NCBI GenBank assembly: GCA_022825885.1
Contig: JAJDVY010000017.1
Coordinates: forward strand, 107,459 to 171,458
Direction: 5' to 3'
Origin: Nitrospirales bacterium
GTDB lineage: Bacteria; Nitrospirota; Nitrospiria; Nitrospirales; UBA8639
Length of the DNA stretch: 64,000 bases
Shown: positions 18,979-28,236 of the stretch, piece by piece
Numbering within the stretch: the first letter of the stretch is position 1
How the letters are laid out: each line of letters starts with the position of its first letter
Made by a program: the position numbers and the translations under genes
Notes under the pieces: generated by a model
Told to the model about the DNA's origin: nothing
Databases searched by the model: none
What the model saw: only the letters and a program-made list of their open reading frames with translations

Positions 18979-20441
18979 CTACGCTTTACCCTTGGTGCTG
19001 CGGTGGCGGCGAACCTTACGGCGCTTCGAGTTATATTGTACGCCCTTGATGTCCAGGACGACGACACTTTCCACATCCAACCGCAGGGTCGGGTCGCGAT
19101 AGGCAGGTGGCTCGATGTCTTCCTCATCCCATTTTGGCATGAAGGGGGAGATATCCAAGATGTCAGAAAAGCTTTCGGGTGTCTTAACTGGCGACACTTT
19201 ATCGGACGTGTCGGGTGGCACGGTCTCGGAAACAACGATGTCGCGAACCGCATAGTCTGCGTCATCTTCGTCGCCAAGGTGGCTGAAGAAGGTCAGCTTT
19301 GTTCCCTTAGGTAACTCTGAGAAGGTCAACACGGCTTCTCTAGGCAAATCATACGGTTTTACACCGCAAGCATGATTGAACAGCACCACGTTGCGGCCGG
19401 CACCATCGGTTTGCGACGAGCGGAAAATGATTCCGTCGAGCCGAGGCTTCACCTTGTGGGCCAAGTACTCGGCCACGATTTGTGTGACGAGGTATTCGAA
19501 TGCTTCCTCCCCCGGCATGATGGGCCGACTCATCTCACGGACCAGTCGTCTGAGAAAAGATGCACGTCCTACGTGCAAGGCGTAGGTGGGGTCGAAATGG
19601 CTTCTTTCGACATAAATTTTCGTCAGGGAATCGAAGTCAAGAAGCTGTAAAGGTCGCAGCACCTCGAATTTAGCCACCACTACGTGGCTACCCACCGGAG
19701 CGCGAGCCTCGGCTACGCACGTGTCTTCATCCAAAGCACCGTAGAAAACCGGAATGCCTGGGGCGTTCATTCTCCCGCCTTTGGCAAGCCGCGATGTTGG
19801 TGGGCCGATTTCAAGAGCCGGTGCGCCGAGGATGGCCTCGAGTTTTTTGATTGACTGTGCCGTGCGAGCCCGCCAAATAAAGCGGTCTTTGTCGTCTGGA
19901 GTAATCTTCCGAATGATGGGTTGGTCGTCAATGGTCTTAAGCGTACTCAGGTCTCCGAAAATATCCCTCAGCGCGGATTCAGCAGAGATGCTGAAGAATC
20001 GCGCATGGGAAAGGATCTCACTACGAAACGCTTCCCATGAGTCGCGGAAACCCCACTCATCGGGGCTAAGCTCCTCGTAATGTGAGCATCGCTGTCGTAA
20101 GGATTTTCCGCTCCGTCCGTCATGGCTTCATATTCATAGGGTTTGGACAGCAACGCTCTCACGTCGTCGGCGACTTCTTCATCCAGACCAGCCATGTCGG
20201 CGATCAAGTCGATTACGGGATAACCCGACCGCTCCCATAGAGTCTCATTAAACGAGAGTCTAAAGTGTTCTTGCAGTACCTCGTGGATGCGCTCAGCCAG
20301 CTTCTCCAGCGTGAGCGCTTTACGCTTCTTGCCGCAGTAACTGCACAAGCCGCGATTGCCTTTTTCTTTAACTTCATCGGCCAGAAACGAATCGCCAATG
20401 CAGTCATAACAGACGAGAACGGTATCGTTTTCTTGAGTCAT
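18979..20441 (-). pseudogene. HEPN-RES toxin gene interrupted by one frameshift
   Basis: Two overlapping frames read as one protein. The first part (from MTQENDTVLVCYDCIGD at 20441) has a zinc-ribbon-like start CYDC-x18-CSYC and the HEPN/RES N-terminal domain, up to ENPYDSDAH. The second, shifted at about 20079-20084, continues HYEELSPDEWGFRDSWEAF, then RFIWRAR, RMNAPGIPVFYGA and CVAEARAPVGSHV, which is a complete RES domain (ADP-ribosyltransferase-like fold that attacks NAD in characterised RES toxins). The RES frame has no start codon of its own before the join except internal methionines such as 19770. The break may be a true inactivation or a sequence error. It is followed 3' by a 13-bp-arm hairpin and preceded by the Fic gene on the same strand. 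Confidence 0.8.
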
Positions 20442-20511
20442 TACAGAGGCGGTTCCTAAAGAATTTTTTCCTGTGGGTGATTCAAAATTTACTTCTCGAT
20501 TCTGGAGCAAC

Positions 20512-21735
20512 CTAGCGCAGAAACGAAAGGGTTTTTGCCTTGGGGTATTGCTTCATTTTTGCAAAGAAGTCGGTCTCGGTGAGCCGTGTCGGCCACTCCG
20601 GGTTGACGGCCACTTCATATCGACCTTCCCCAATTTGCTTGATCGTGATTGCATTCAACTCTGCCAAGTTAAGAAGATCTCGAACCAAGCCTCCCCAAGG
20701 GCTCTTAAGCTTGTTGTAGGTATTGTCTGTAATTTTTCTCAAACGGTCAATTTCCATAGAATCGACGTCCAGTAAAATTTTGAGAATCTCCAGTTGGCGC
20801 TCTGCAATGAACCGTTTCCGCTTTGATTTGAGTCTGCCAAAGAGTTCGTACATCAGGTCCCGATAGAGCACCTTGGAGATGTGACGCTGAATTTGGGCAA
20901 GGACTCGCTTGCTTTGGAGGGCAATGCCTTTAAGACCGAAAATGAGGAAAGGTGTCAAATCATGGTCGGACTGGCGGACTTCTGCCAAGGCGGCAAGATA
21001 GGCATTCTTCTCGTCGTAATAATAGTTGGACATCGCAATGAAGCAGGTATCGCGAAGCCCGGCCCGTTGGAGCATCAAGGCTTCCAAGGCTCGGGCGGTC
21101 CGGCCGTTTCCATCAAGAAAGGGGTGCATGGCTGCCAGATGATAGTGGACCGCTAACGCCTGAATGATCGGATCGTAGTCCTGATACTCTCTTTGAATGG
21201 CCTCGCTGAATTGTCGAAAGGCTGAAACGCACTCTGCGCCTCCTTCGGCGCCTCGATGCTTGGGCATCCCAAAGTTCACGTTCTGATTGTCTTTCCTTAA
21301 CTGCCCGGGCGGGCAATGATCATCGTCCGCGCCCGTCACAATTGTCCGGTGAATATGAAAAATCAGATCTGCCGTGATAGGTCTGTCTTGGGGAAGCGCG
21401 GCAAGCCAGCGATAGGTCTGGACAACGGCATGGGCCTGTCTCTGAGAACGCGTGATTAATTGATCCGGGGTTTCTTGGAAGGCCAGATCGAGTTCCTGTT
21501 CTGTAAATTCAGCTCCCTCAATCCGTGACGTCCCGGCGACTTCGCGCTTGAGTTCAATGTCTTGCAGTGCCTCCACCCAACGACGTTGATAAGGGACCGT
21601 TTGCAGAGAAAGGATTGCAGCCTTCGCTTCTGCATAAGTGCTGGTCAGATCCCTGCTACCACTATCAAATTGAATCCAGTTTTTTGGCATGTCATACTTG
21701 ATCATAAATCTATTATATTCCCAATTCATTTTCAT
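20512..21735 (-). CDS. Fic-family protein adenylyltransferase
   Basis: 407 residues. The Fic core HPFLDGNGRTAR is at 204-215 (catalytic H204). The N-terminal inhibitory motif TSRIEG (69-74, consensus S/T-x-x-x-E-G/N) marks a self-inhibited class II Fic protein of the Fic/DOC_N type. The C-terminal 120 residues look like a winged-helix domain (about 310-390). Such proteins AMPylate target proteins. No separate antitoxin is seen, in keeping with the built-in inhibitor. It lies on the same strand as, and just upstream of, the HEPN-RES gene, with a very AT-rich upstream region unlike the host. Confidence 0.92.
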   Translation of the reverse strand: MKMNWEYNRFMIKYDMPKNWIQFDSGSRDLTSTYAEAKAAILSLQTVPYQRRWVEALQDIELKREVAGTSRIEGAEFTEQELDLAFQETPDQLITRSQRQAHAVVQTYRWLAALPQDRPITADLIFHIHRTIVTGADDDHCPPGQLRKDNQNVNFGMPKHRGAEGGAECVSAFRQFSEAIQREYQDYDPIIQALAVHYHLAAMHPFLDGNGRTARALEALMLQRAGLRDTCFIAMSNYYYDEKNAYLAALAEVRQSDHDLTPFLIFGLKGIALQSKRVLAQIQRHISKVLYRDLMYELFGRLKSKRKRFIAERQLEILKILLDVDSMEIDRLRKITDNTYNKLKSPWGGLVRDLLNLAELNAITIKQIGEGRYEVAVNPEWPTRLTETDFFAKMKQYPKAKTLSFLR

Positions 21736-21870
21736 TGCAATTTTCGTATAACAAATTATAAATATTTGAATTATAATATAAATTTTGCAATAATTAATTG
21801 AATATAAAACGATTAATTCGCAATTCGTTTCATATATATTTCCTGAATATTCTTGACAAAAACAGGTTGA
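21715..21870. other. Strikingly AT-rich segment upstream of the Fic gene
   Basis: A run of about 150 bp made mostly of A and T (for example AATTATAAATATTTG and TTAATTGAATATAAAACG), in sharp contrast with the GC-rich surroundings. It holds no gene. It probably contains the promoter of the Fic gene and marks foreign DNA. Confidence 0.7.
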
Positions 21871-21905
21871 TTTTTCTGATGAACCCCTGAAGAAGGCGGT
21901 GGGAA

Positions 21906-21950
21906 GCGCGAGCTGGATAGAGCATCGGGTTTCGGGCCTGAGGGTCGGGC
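21906..21950 (+). pseudogene. Decayed tRNA-Arg-like sequence
   Basis: GCGCGAGCT, GGATAGAGCATC, an anticodon arm TCGGG-TTTCGGG-CCTGA (still able to pair, anticodon position TCG) and GAGGGT line up with tRNA-Arg(UCG) at 18069-18144. The acceptor and T arms are lost. Together with the intact tRNA it brackets the Ala-rich/RES/Fic segment. Confidence 0.55.
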
Positions 21951-22041
21951 TCCTGTGGAACGCATCATGAAGAGGGGGAACGGCGGAAACGGATGGCCGT
22001 ATCCGGAGCCGACATTTTGGAGCAGGGTGTCGGGCTTTGGT

Positions 22042-23490
22042 TCAGCTCGTCGGTTTTTTCAAGCCCATTCGTTGGATTCTGCTCGTCAAGGTCGTTGGCG
22101 GGATGCCGAGCAATTCGGCGGCGCCATTTTTGCCGAAAATTTTCCAGTTCGTGCTGTTTAACGCGTTGAGGATGTTTTGGCGTTCGTATTGTTTGATGTC
22201 ATCAAATGTAAGTACCGGCCCGGAAGCGGGAACCGCTGGATTTTGGGAATGAACGCTTCGACTTTTCGGATTTTTGGGCAAATCGAACACCAGTCTGTTG
22301 GCCGGAGCAATAATGACGGCCCGCTCAATCACATTTTGCAGTTCTCTGATATTGCCGGGCCAGTCATAATTTTCGAGTGCGATGATATTGGCCTTGGATA
22401 ACTGAATCCCCGTGCGATTGAATTTTTCTTGCGCAAGTTTTAAAAAATGACCGGCTAAGGCGGGGATATCTTCTTTTCTTTCTCTTAATGGCGGCATGAC
22501 GATGGGAAAAACGTTGAGACGATAAAAAAGATCTTCGCGAAATTTTCCGGTTTCAACCTCGTTTTTCAAGTGACGATTGGTGGCCCCTATCACGCGAACA
22601 TCCGATGTGATCGTTTTTTCATCGCCCACCCGTTCGAATGTGCCTTCCTGAAGAACTCGCAGTAATTTGCTTTGCAAGTCCAGGGGGATTTCTCCCACTT
22701 CGTCCAGGAAAAGCGTTCCGCCATTGGCCAATTCAAACCGTCCGACGCGGTCCTTGAATGCCCCCGTAAAGGCCCCTTTCACGTGGCCGAAAAATTCACT
22801 TTCATAGAGTTCCCTTGGAATTGACGCACAGTTGACGCGAATCAACGACCGGGACGCCCTGGGGCTCCGTTTGTGAATTTCGTGGACAATGAGCTCCTTG
22901 CCCGTTCCGGATTCTCCGGTTATCAGGACATTGGCATCGGTGGGAGCAACCATTTCGATTTGTCTCAAGATATGCTGGAGCAATAAACTGTTCCCGATGA
23001 TGTTGCCAAACGCCTGGAGTTCTCTCACTTCTTCATGAAGATACTCGTTCTCAAGCTCTAACTGTTTGCGCAATCGATTGATTTCTTCAAACGCGTTGGC
23101 TTTGTCCTCTTCAATTTTTTTTCGGCTTGTTATATCTCGGATAAAAGCCACGGCGTACTCTCGCTTATCGAATTCTATATAATTGACGGTGATATCCACG
23201 GGAATCACGGAACCATCCTTGGAACAATGGCGAGCCTCGAACGTCAGCGCTTGAAGCTGTTTCAGTTCCGGCCAAAACCTCTGCCAGGTCTCCTTCGTAG
23301 AATCGGGATTAATGTCCTGAATCGTCAGGCCGATTAATTCCTGCTCCGAATAATCGAGAAGTCTGCAAGCAGCTTTATTGGCGTTCAGAATCACCCCATG
23401 GCAATCGTTAAAAATGATCGCATCACCTGAATGTTCAATAATGAACTCAGCCAGCGCTAAGATTTGATCCTTATCGAATGATTTCCCCAT
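22042..23490 (-). CDS. PAS-domain sigma-54-dependent transcriptional activator
   Basis: 482 residues: a PAS domain (about 10-125), a coiled linker (about 125-160), the AAA+ sigma-54 activator domain with Walker A GESGTGKE (192-199) and the sigma-54-contacting loop GAFTGA (239-244), and a Fis-type DNA-binding helix-turn-helix at the C-terminus ([21 protein letters not shown]). There is no receiver domain, so it is a one-component sensor-activator; the PAS ligand or cofactor is not evident. It is divergent from the pirin gene, which has a textbook sigma-54 promoter, so that gene is the likely target. Confidence 0.94.
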   Translation of the reverse strand: MGKSFDKDQILALAEFIIEHSGDAIIFNDCHGVILNANKAACRLLDYSEQELIGLTIQDINPDSTKETWQRFWPELKQLQALTFEARHCSKDGSVIPVDITVNYIEFDKREYAVAFIRDITSRKKIEEDKANAFEEINRLRKQLELENEYLHEEVRELQAFGNIIGNSLLLQHILRQIEMVAPTDANVLITGESGTGKELIVHEIHKRSPRASRSLIRVNCASIPRELYESEFFGHVKGAFTGAFKDRVGRFELANGGTLFLDEVGEIPLDLQSKLLRVLQEGTFERVGDEKTITSDVRVIGATNRHLKNEVETGKFREDLFYRLNVFPIVMPPLRERKEDIPALAGHFLKLAQEKFNRTGIQLSKANIIALENYDWPGNIRELQNVIERAVIIAPANRLVFDLPKNPKSRSVHSQNPAVPASGPVLTFDDIKQYERQNILNALNSTNWKIFGKNGAAELLGIPPTTLTSRIQRMGLKKPTS

Positions 23491-23553
23491 CCTGAATCTC
23501 CGGCTATTGAAGAGTCACTGCCTGATGACCGCTCTGACAAATGTATACGAATT

Positions 23554-23589
23554 TGCGTAATATATCTACTCAATAAAGTAATTTACGCA
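23554..23589. promoter_or_regulatory. Candidate activator binding site (inverted TGCGTAA / TTACGCA)
   Basis: Two 7-bp inverted half-sites, TGCGTAA (23554) and TTACGCA (23583), lie about 80-115 bp upstream of the sigma-54 promoter, a typical distance for an upstream activating sequence. They are in the intergenic region shared with the divergent activator gene. Confidence 0.5.
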
Positions 23590-23667
23590 TTTGAGAAGTA
23601 AGTTCTGAAAGAAGGATTCTACAAAAAACCATTTATGAAATAAGAAGTTATGCAGGTTGACCTGTTT

Positions 23668-23683
23668 TGGCACAGCCATTGCT
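23668..23683 (+). promoter_or_regulatory. Sigma-54 (-24/-12) promoter of the pirin gene
   Basis: TGGCAC-AGCCA-TTGCT matches the sigma-54 consensus (TGGCAC-N5-TTGCW) exactly, with correct spacing. Transcription would start near 23694, ahead of the ribosome binding site AAAGGAAGG and the ATG at 23718. Confidence 0.85.
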
Positions 23684-23717
23684 GATGACATGGTTACAAA
23701 CTGAAAGGAAGGCGCTG

Positions 23718-24518
23718 ATGGATCAATTAGCGAAACCAATGAAGATCAAAATCTATCCTCCTGAAGCCCAGGGGACCGGCGCGTTCGACGGTGGGAGGAT
23801 TACCGAAACCAAGCCCCTTGGGTTTCCCGGAGAAGGTCCCGACGTTCCCCATACGGGCCCCCTGTTTTACTGGGCTTGGGCCACGGCCAAGGGGTACGGG
23901 AAAATCGGGCTCCATCCTCATCAGGCCTTTGAGATCATGAGTTATGCCCTCCAAGGAGAAATCGGCCATTACGATACGATGGGCAATCGCAGCCGGGTGA
24001 AAGCCGGAGGCGCGCAGGTGATGCAGACGGGGTCGGGCGTCTCCCATGAAGAGGAAACGGTCAGCGATCACAATGAATTCTTTCAAATCTGGTTCGAGCC
24101 GAACCTGAAAGAAACCGTACGCCGGACGCCGACGTATGCGGAATTTCGCCATGAGGACTTTCCCATCGAAGTCACTGACGGGGTGACCCTGAAACACGTC
24201 ATCGGGAACGGCGCGCCGGTCTCGCTCGTGACGGAGGCGGCCATGCAGGACATACTCATTCCGTCGGGCCATTGGTACCGGCGGGAACTTTCCACGAACC
24301 GCACCCTGGCCATGGTCGTGATTAACGGAGAAGGCACACTGAGCGATGAGGCTTCTTCAGAACAACACGATCTGAAACCGAAATATTTTGCGGTCGTCCA
24401 CACCGGGACGAACGGCTCGATCTCGATCCACGCGGAGCAAGCCGCCCCGCTTCGCCTCGCCGTGATTGAAGTCCCGGCTGAAGTGGAGTACGCATTGTAT
24501 AAGGAACAACGGTGTTGA
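23718..24518 (+). CDS. Pirin family bicupin protein
   Basis: 266 residues from ATG 23718, chosen because AAAGGAAGG lies just upstream and because a start at 23667 would lie on the sigma-54 promoter. The N-terminal cupin has the pirin metal-binding pattern HPHQAFEIMSY...GEIGHYDTMG (His, His, His, Glu ligands expected), and the family segment MQTGSGVSHEE is present. Pirins are metal-binding proteins, some with quercetinase activity; the substrate here is unknown. Regulation by the divergent PAS/sigma-54 activator is strongly suggested. Confidence 0.92.
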   Translation: MDQLAKPMKIKIYPPEAQGTGAFDGGRITETKPLGFPGEGPDVPHTGPLFYWAWATAKGYGKIGLHPHQAFEIMSYALQGEIGHYDTMGNRSRVKAGGAQVMQTGSGVSHEEETVSDHNEFFQIWFEPNLKETVRRTPTYAEFRHEDFPIEVTDGVTLKHVIGNGAPVSLVTEAAMQDILIPSGHWYRRELSTNRTLAMVVINGEGTLSDEASSEQHDLKPKYFAVVHTGTNGSISIHAEQAAPLRLAVIEVPAEVEYALYKEQRC

Positions 24519-24607
24519 GAGATCCCGTTATTAGAAAGAATGTCGATGAAATCAGAAGAACAGACCGTTACCATACCCCGTTTCTCACCGAAAGGAGAAC
24601 ATCAATA

Positions 24608-24844
24608 ATGGCAGATCCAATCATCGCTCAACGCACGCCCTATGTGATGGAAGTCGAACCCGGGAAATACTTTTGGTGCCGGTGTGGCCGATCCAAGAAT
24701 CAACCGTTCTGTGATGGCTCACATGAAGGAACCGAGTTCACGCCCGTGGAGGTGGACGTTCCCGAAACAAAACAGGTCGCGTTTTGCGGATGCAAGCGCA
24801 CGGGCACCCCACCATTTTGTGATGGCACCCACTCGACGCTCTGA
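24608..24844 (+). CDS. Double CDGSH-type iron-sulfur protein
   Basis: 78 residues from the ATG at 24608 (AAAGGAG about 12 bp upstream). Two CDGSH motifs each supply a three-Cys, one-His [2Fe-2S] site: CRCGRSKNQPFCDGSH (C24, C26, C35, H39) and CGCKRTGTPPFCDGTH (C60, C62, C71, H75). An upstream start at 24512 would overlap the pirin gene and add unconserved residues. It probably belongs to the pirin transcription unit (about 90 bp gap). Likely a small redox or Fe-S transfer protein. Confidence 0.92.
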   Translation: MADPIIAQRTPYVMEVEPGKYFWCRCGRSKNQPFCDGSHEGTEFTPVEVDVPETKQVAFCGCKRTGTPPFCDGTHSTL

Positions 24845-24971
24845 TCGCGGTTTCGTGAAGTGGTGCGGGTAAGAACGAATGACAGGCAACACGACGGTAT
24901 TGGAAGAGAGCCGGTAAACTCCGCCGGCCATGAACTCCGCCGGTGTGCTGGAACTGTCCAATTTCTGCATA

Positions 24972-24999
24972 TTGACATCGCAACCCCTTCTGCTATGAT
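24972..24999 (+). promoter_or_regulatory. Sigma-70 type promoter of amt
   Basis: TTGACA-16 bp-TATGAT, close to consensus. The expected transcription start is near 25006, followed by GGGGGA and the TTG start of amt at 25029. Confidence 0.7.
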
Positions 25000-25028
25000 G
25001 ACGGCAGTTGTGAGCAAAGGGGGAAGCG

Positions 25029-26306
25029 TTGAGTTTCGTCCTCAACACTTTTTCGTTCTTGATCTGGGGTGTGCTGGTGATGTGGATGTGCGCCGGCTTC
25101 ACCATGCTCGAATCCGGGTCCGTCCGCACCAAGAACGCCTCCGTCATCTGTCTCAAGAACATCGGCCTCTACGCGATCGCAGGGCTCGCCTACTTCACGA
25201 TTGGCTACAACCTGATGTACGTGGACGTCGGGTCCTGGATCGGCTCCTTCAAATTCCTCTACGGTCCTTCTGCTCAGGAAATCGCCCTGCTCAAGGGCGA
25301 TGCCTCCATGGAAAAAGCGGTCGTCGAGAACGGCTACGCCGTCATGTCGGACTGGTTCTTTCAGATGGTGTTCGTGGCGACCACGGCCTCCATCGTCTCG
25401 GGAACGTTGGCCGAACGCGTGAAACTCTGGTCGTTTTTCCTGTTTACGTTGATCCTCACCGCGTTCATCTATCCCGTGATTGGCTCATGGACGTGGGGCG
25501 GCGGCTGGCTCAATCAGATGGGGTTCAAGGATTTCGCCGGATCGACCATCGTGCATTCCACCGGCGGATGGGCGGCCTTGGCCGGGGCGATTGTCGTGGG
25601 GCCGAGACTCAGGAAGTTCCGGCCGGACGGCACCGTCAAGGTGACGCCTCCGTCGAACGTCCCGACAGTGACCCTTGGGGTGTTCATCCTCTGGCTGGGC
25701 TGGTTCGGGTTCAACGGAGGCTCGCAACTGGCGCTGGCGGGGGTGAGCGATGCCTTAGCCATCAGCATCATCCTGGTGAATACGAATCTGGCCGCTGCTG
25801 CCGGGGTGATGGCGGCGATTTCCGTGTCCAAACCTATTTTGGGCCGGTATGACCTGTTTGCCGGGCTTAACGGGGCCATTGCCGGGCTGGTGTCGATTAC
25901 CGCCGGCCCTGATATTGTCGAGCATCACTGGGCCATCGTGATCGGGGCCGCAGGCGGGGTGCTGTGTACGGCAGGGATCAGGCTCTTGGAAACCCTGAAG
26001 ATTGACGACGTCGTCGGCGCTGTTCCGGCCCATCTCATCGCCGGGATGTGGGGCACGTTGGCCGTGTGTATTGCTGCCGGCGGCAACGTGGGCGTGCAAT
26101 TTCTGGGGATCGTCGCGATCGGGACCTTTGTGTTCGGCACCTCATGGGTCCTGTGGCTGGTCATCGATAAGACAATCAAGGCGCGGGTCTCGCCGCGTGT
26201 GGAGGAACTCGGTCAGGACGTGGCGGAGTTGGGTATCGAGGCCTATCCCGAATTTCTGGTTATTCCGGATGCCGATGAGGTCGCCGAACTCAAACAAAAG
26301 AAGTAA
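25029..26306 (+). CDS. amt: Amt-family ammonium transporter
   Basis: 425 residues, 11 predicted membrane segments. The pore histidines are recognisable in STIVHSTGGWAAL and VPAHLIAGMWGT, the twin-His pair of Amt channels. Other family blocks are ESGSVRTKN, SGTLAERVKLW and WFGFNGGSQL. The start is TTG with GGGGGA upstream and a good sigma-70 promoter at 24972. The N-terminus (MSFVLNTFSFLIWGVLVMWMCAGFTMLE) is shorter than in proteobacterial AmtB, with no long signal peptide. The C-terminal cytoplasmic tail is polar. No glnK lies next to it in this window. Confidence 0.95.
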   Translation: MSFVLNTFSFLIWGVLVMWMCAGFTMLESGSVRTKNASVICLKNIGLYAIAGLAYFTIGYNLMYVDVGSWIGSFKFLYGPSAQEIALLKGDASMEKAVVENGYAVMSDWFFQMVFVATTASIVSGTLAERVKLWSFFLFTLILTAFIYPVIGSWTWGGGWLNQMGFKDFAGSTIVHSTGGWAALAGAIVVGPRLRKFRPDGTVKVTPPSNVPTVTLGVFILWLGWFGFNGGSQLALAGVSDALAISIILVNTNLAAAAGVMAAISVSKPILGRYDLFAGLNGAIAGLVSITAGPDIVEHHWAIVIGAAGGVLCTAGIRLLETLKIDDVVGAVPAHLIAGMWGTLAVCIAAGGNVGVQFLGIVAIGTFVFGTSWVLWLVIDKTIKARVSPRVEELGQDVAELGIEAYPEFLVIPDADEVAELKQKK

Positions 26307-26396
26307 GGTTGTCCTGAAAGAAAACCTCGAAGGCTTTTCCGCATTCAGTTAAGGCAACCTGAGAGACAAATCCTTCCTCTCCCTCCTCAACTCACG

Positions 26397-26531
26397 TATG
26401 ACATACGGGGCCTGAACAATCCCGGTGCGGACGCCCACGGCCTAGACGCCTTAAAATACGACCGGCAAGCTGATGAGCGATCCTGGAAACAGATGCAGCT
26501 CTTTTTTGAAGAACTCTTCCAGGGTCCCTGA
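26397..26531 (+). pseudogene. C-terminal remnant of a dienelactone hydrolase-like gene
   Basis: An unstarted frame of 44 codons contains GADAHGLDALKYDRQADERS and WKQMQLFFEELFQ, the pattern of the last part of dienelactone hydrolases (Y-x-x-x-A-x-x-x-x-W-x-x-x-x-x-F-F). The rest of the gene is absent. This remnant fills most of the 295-bp gap between amt and the antiporter gene; I see nothing else in it. Confidence 0.5.
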
Positions 26532-26601
26532 ACGGAGACGCATCCGTCCCGGGCGATCGGCCTGTCGTGACAAACCGGCTTAACCCGATCTGTCTCCTCT
26601 C

Positions 26602-27837
26602 ATGGATTTATTCGACATCCTTGCCATCGTCCTCACGCTGACGGCCGGATTCTCATATCTCAATGACCGGTTCATCCGATTACCCGTTACCATCGGCGTG
26701 ATGGTGATCGCCCTGGCCGGGTCCCTCCTGCTGCACGGGATCGATCTCTTGGGGTATCACGTGGAAGCCCTGGCCGCCGGGTGGCTGGAGTCCATCGACT
26801 TCAACAAAACCCTGTTGCACGGCATGTTGAGTTTTTTACTCTTTGCCGGGGCCTTGCACGTGAATCTCAACGACCTGTTCAACCAGAAATGGGCCATCGG
26901 ATCGTTAGCCACCATCGGCATCCTGATCTCCACCTTCTTGGTGGGCACCTTCACCTATTGGGTGCTGGCCCTGATCGGCATTCCGCTGTCCTATCTCACC
27001 TGTTTGGTGTTCGGAGCCCTGATTTCACCGACCGATCCCATCGCGGTCCTGAGCCTGTTGAAAAACGCCGGCGCCCCCAAGAGTTTGGAGGTGAAGATTA
27101 CGGGGGAATCACTCTTTAACGACGGCGTGGGAGTGGTGGTCTTTTTGGTCCTGGCCGAAGTCGCGGCCGGGACGCATGAACCCACCGTGGGTCACGTCGC
27201 GGGGTTGTTCGCGCAGGAAGCCGTGGGCGGGGTCGTCTTCGGGCTGGGACTGGGCTACCTGGCTTATGGACTCCTGAAGAGTATCGACCAGTACCAGATC
27301 GAAGTCCTGATCACCCTGGCACTCGTCACCGGCGGCTATGCCCTGGCGAGCGCGTTGCACCTCTCCGGTCCCATCGCCGTGGTGGTGGCGGGCTTGATGG
27401 TAGGCAATCAAGGGCGCGTACTGGCAATGTCGGAAAAAACCCGCGAACACCTGGACACGTTTTGGGAACTGATTGACGAAATCCTGAACGCGGTCCTGTT
27501 CGTGTTGATCGGTCTGGAAGTGCTTGTCCTCTCGTTTACCCAAGATTATCTGCTCGCAAGCGCGGTGATGATTCCGCTCATTCTGCTGTCCCGCCTGCTG
27601 GCGGTCGGGGTGCCGATCGCAGTGCTGAGCCGCGTGCGCTCATTCACGCCCGGAGCCGTGTGGCTGATGACGTGGGGCGGGTTACGGGGCGGCATCAGCG
27701 TGGCCCTGGCCCTGTCGTTGCCTTCCGGACCTGAGCGCGACGTGATCCTGGCCATAACCTACGTCGTCGTGGTGTTTTCTATCGTGGTTCAGGGCCTGAC
27801 CATGGAAAAGTTCGTGAAATACCTTGTCTTGCGTTGA
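26602..27837 (+). CDS. CPA1-family Na+/H+ antiporter (NhaP-type)
   Basis: 411 residues, 12-13 membrane segments. The ion-binding core ISPTDPIAVLSLLK (about 136-149) and GESLFNDGVGVVVFLVL (about 160-176) carry the Asp pair typical of electroneutral CPA1 exchangers, and the later WGGLRGGISVALALSLP motif is present. There is no large cytoplasmic C-terminal domain. A diverged partial copy of its last 25 codons lies beyond the higBA genes at 28577, suggesting a second, lost antiporter gene or a rearrangement. Confidence 0.93.
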   Translation: MDLFDILAIVLTLTAGFSYLNDRFIRLPVTIGVMVIALAGSLLLHGIDLLGYHVEALAAGWLESIDFNKTLLHGMLSFLLFAGALHVNLNDLFNQKWAIGSLATIGILISTFLVGTFTYWVLALIGIPLSYLTCLVFGALISPTDPIAVLSLLKNAGAPKSLEVKITGESLFNDGVGVVVFLVLAEVAAGTHEPTVGHVAGLFAQEAVGGVVFGLGLGYLAYGLLKSIDQYQIEVLITLALVTGGYALASALHLSGPIAVVVAGLMVGNQGRVLAMSEKTREHLDTFWELIDEILNAVLFVLIGLEVLVLSFTQDYLLASAVMIPLILLSRLLAVGVPIAVLSRVRSFTPGAVWLMTWGGLRGGISVALALSLPSGPERDVILAITYVVVVFSIVVQGLTMEKFVKYLVLR

Positions 27838-27908
27838 GAGAAAGAAGCAGATTCTTTCACAAAAATCGGCCCGCAGGAGGGAGTTATTGAAACGGCCCGT
27901 TCTGCATG

Positions 27909-27937
27909 TTGTCAGGTGATAGGCGACACGATATACT
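27909..27937 (+). promoter_or_regulatory. Sigma-70 type promoter of higBA
   Basis: TTGTCA-17 bp-TATACT. The expected transcription start coincides with the GTG start codon of higB (27944), so the mRNA may be leaderless. Confidence 0.6.
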
Positions 27938-27943
27938 CTCGTT

Positions 27944-28222
27944 GTGATCGCCTCGTTCAAGCACCGCGGTCTGAAAGCCCTCTATGACGGTCGGACGGCG
28001 CGGCGAGTCGCGCCCGAACATATCGAGAAACTTCGGGATATTCTGGCCGCGCTGGATCGAAGCCGCAAACCCAATGGCATGGATTTGCCGGGATTTCGGC
28101 TTCACGCATTGAGGGGTGCGATGAGAGGCTGGTTTGCCGTCACAGTGTCTGGAAACTGGCGCGTGATCTTTCGCTTTAAAGATGGATCAGCGGTCGATGT
28201 CGATTACATTGACTATCACTGA
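27944..28222 (+). CDS. higB: HigB-type ribonuclease toxin
   Basis: 92-residue RelE/HigB-fold toxin. The start MIASFKHRGLKALYDG and the block GMDLPGFRLHALRG, WRVIFRFKDG and DVDYIDYH are characteristic of HigB of the host-inhibition-of-growth type. Such toxins cleave mRNA at the ribosome. GTG is the start codon, fixed by the family N-terminus. It is followed 14 bp later by higA, the reversed (toxin-first) order typical of higBA. It appears intact. Confidence 0.93.
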   Translation: MIASFKHRGLKALYDGRTARRVAPEHIEKLRDILAALDRSRKPNGMDLPGFRLHALRGAMRGWFAVTVSGNWRVIFRFKDGSAVDVDYIDYH

Positions 28223-28236
28223 GGAGGTACGGAACC

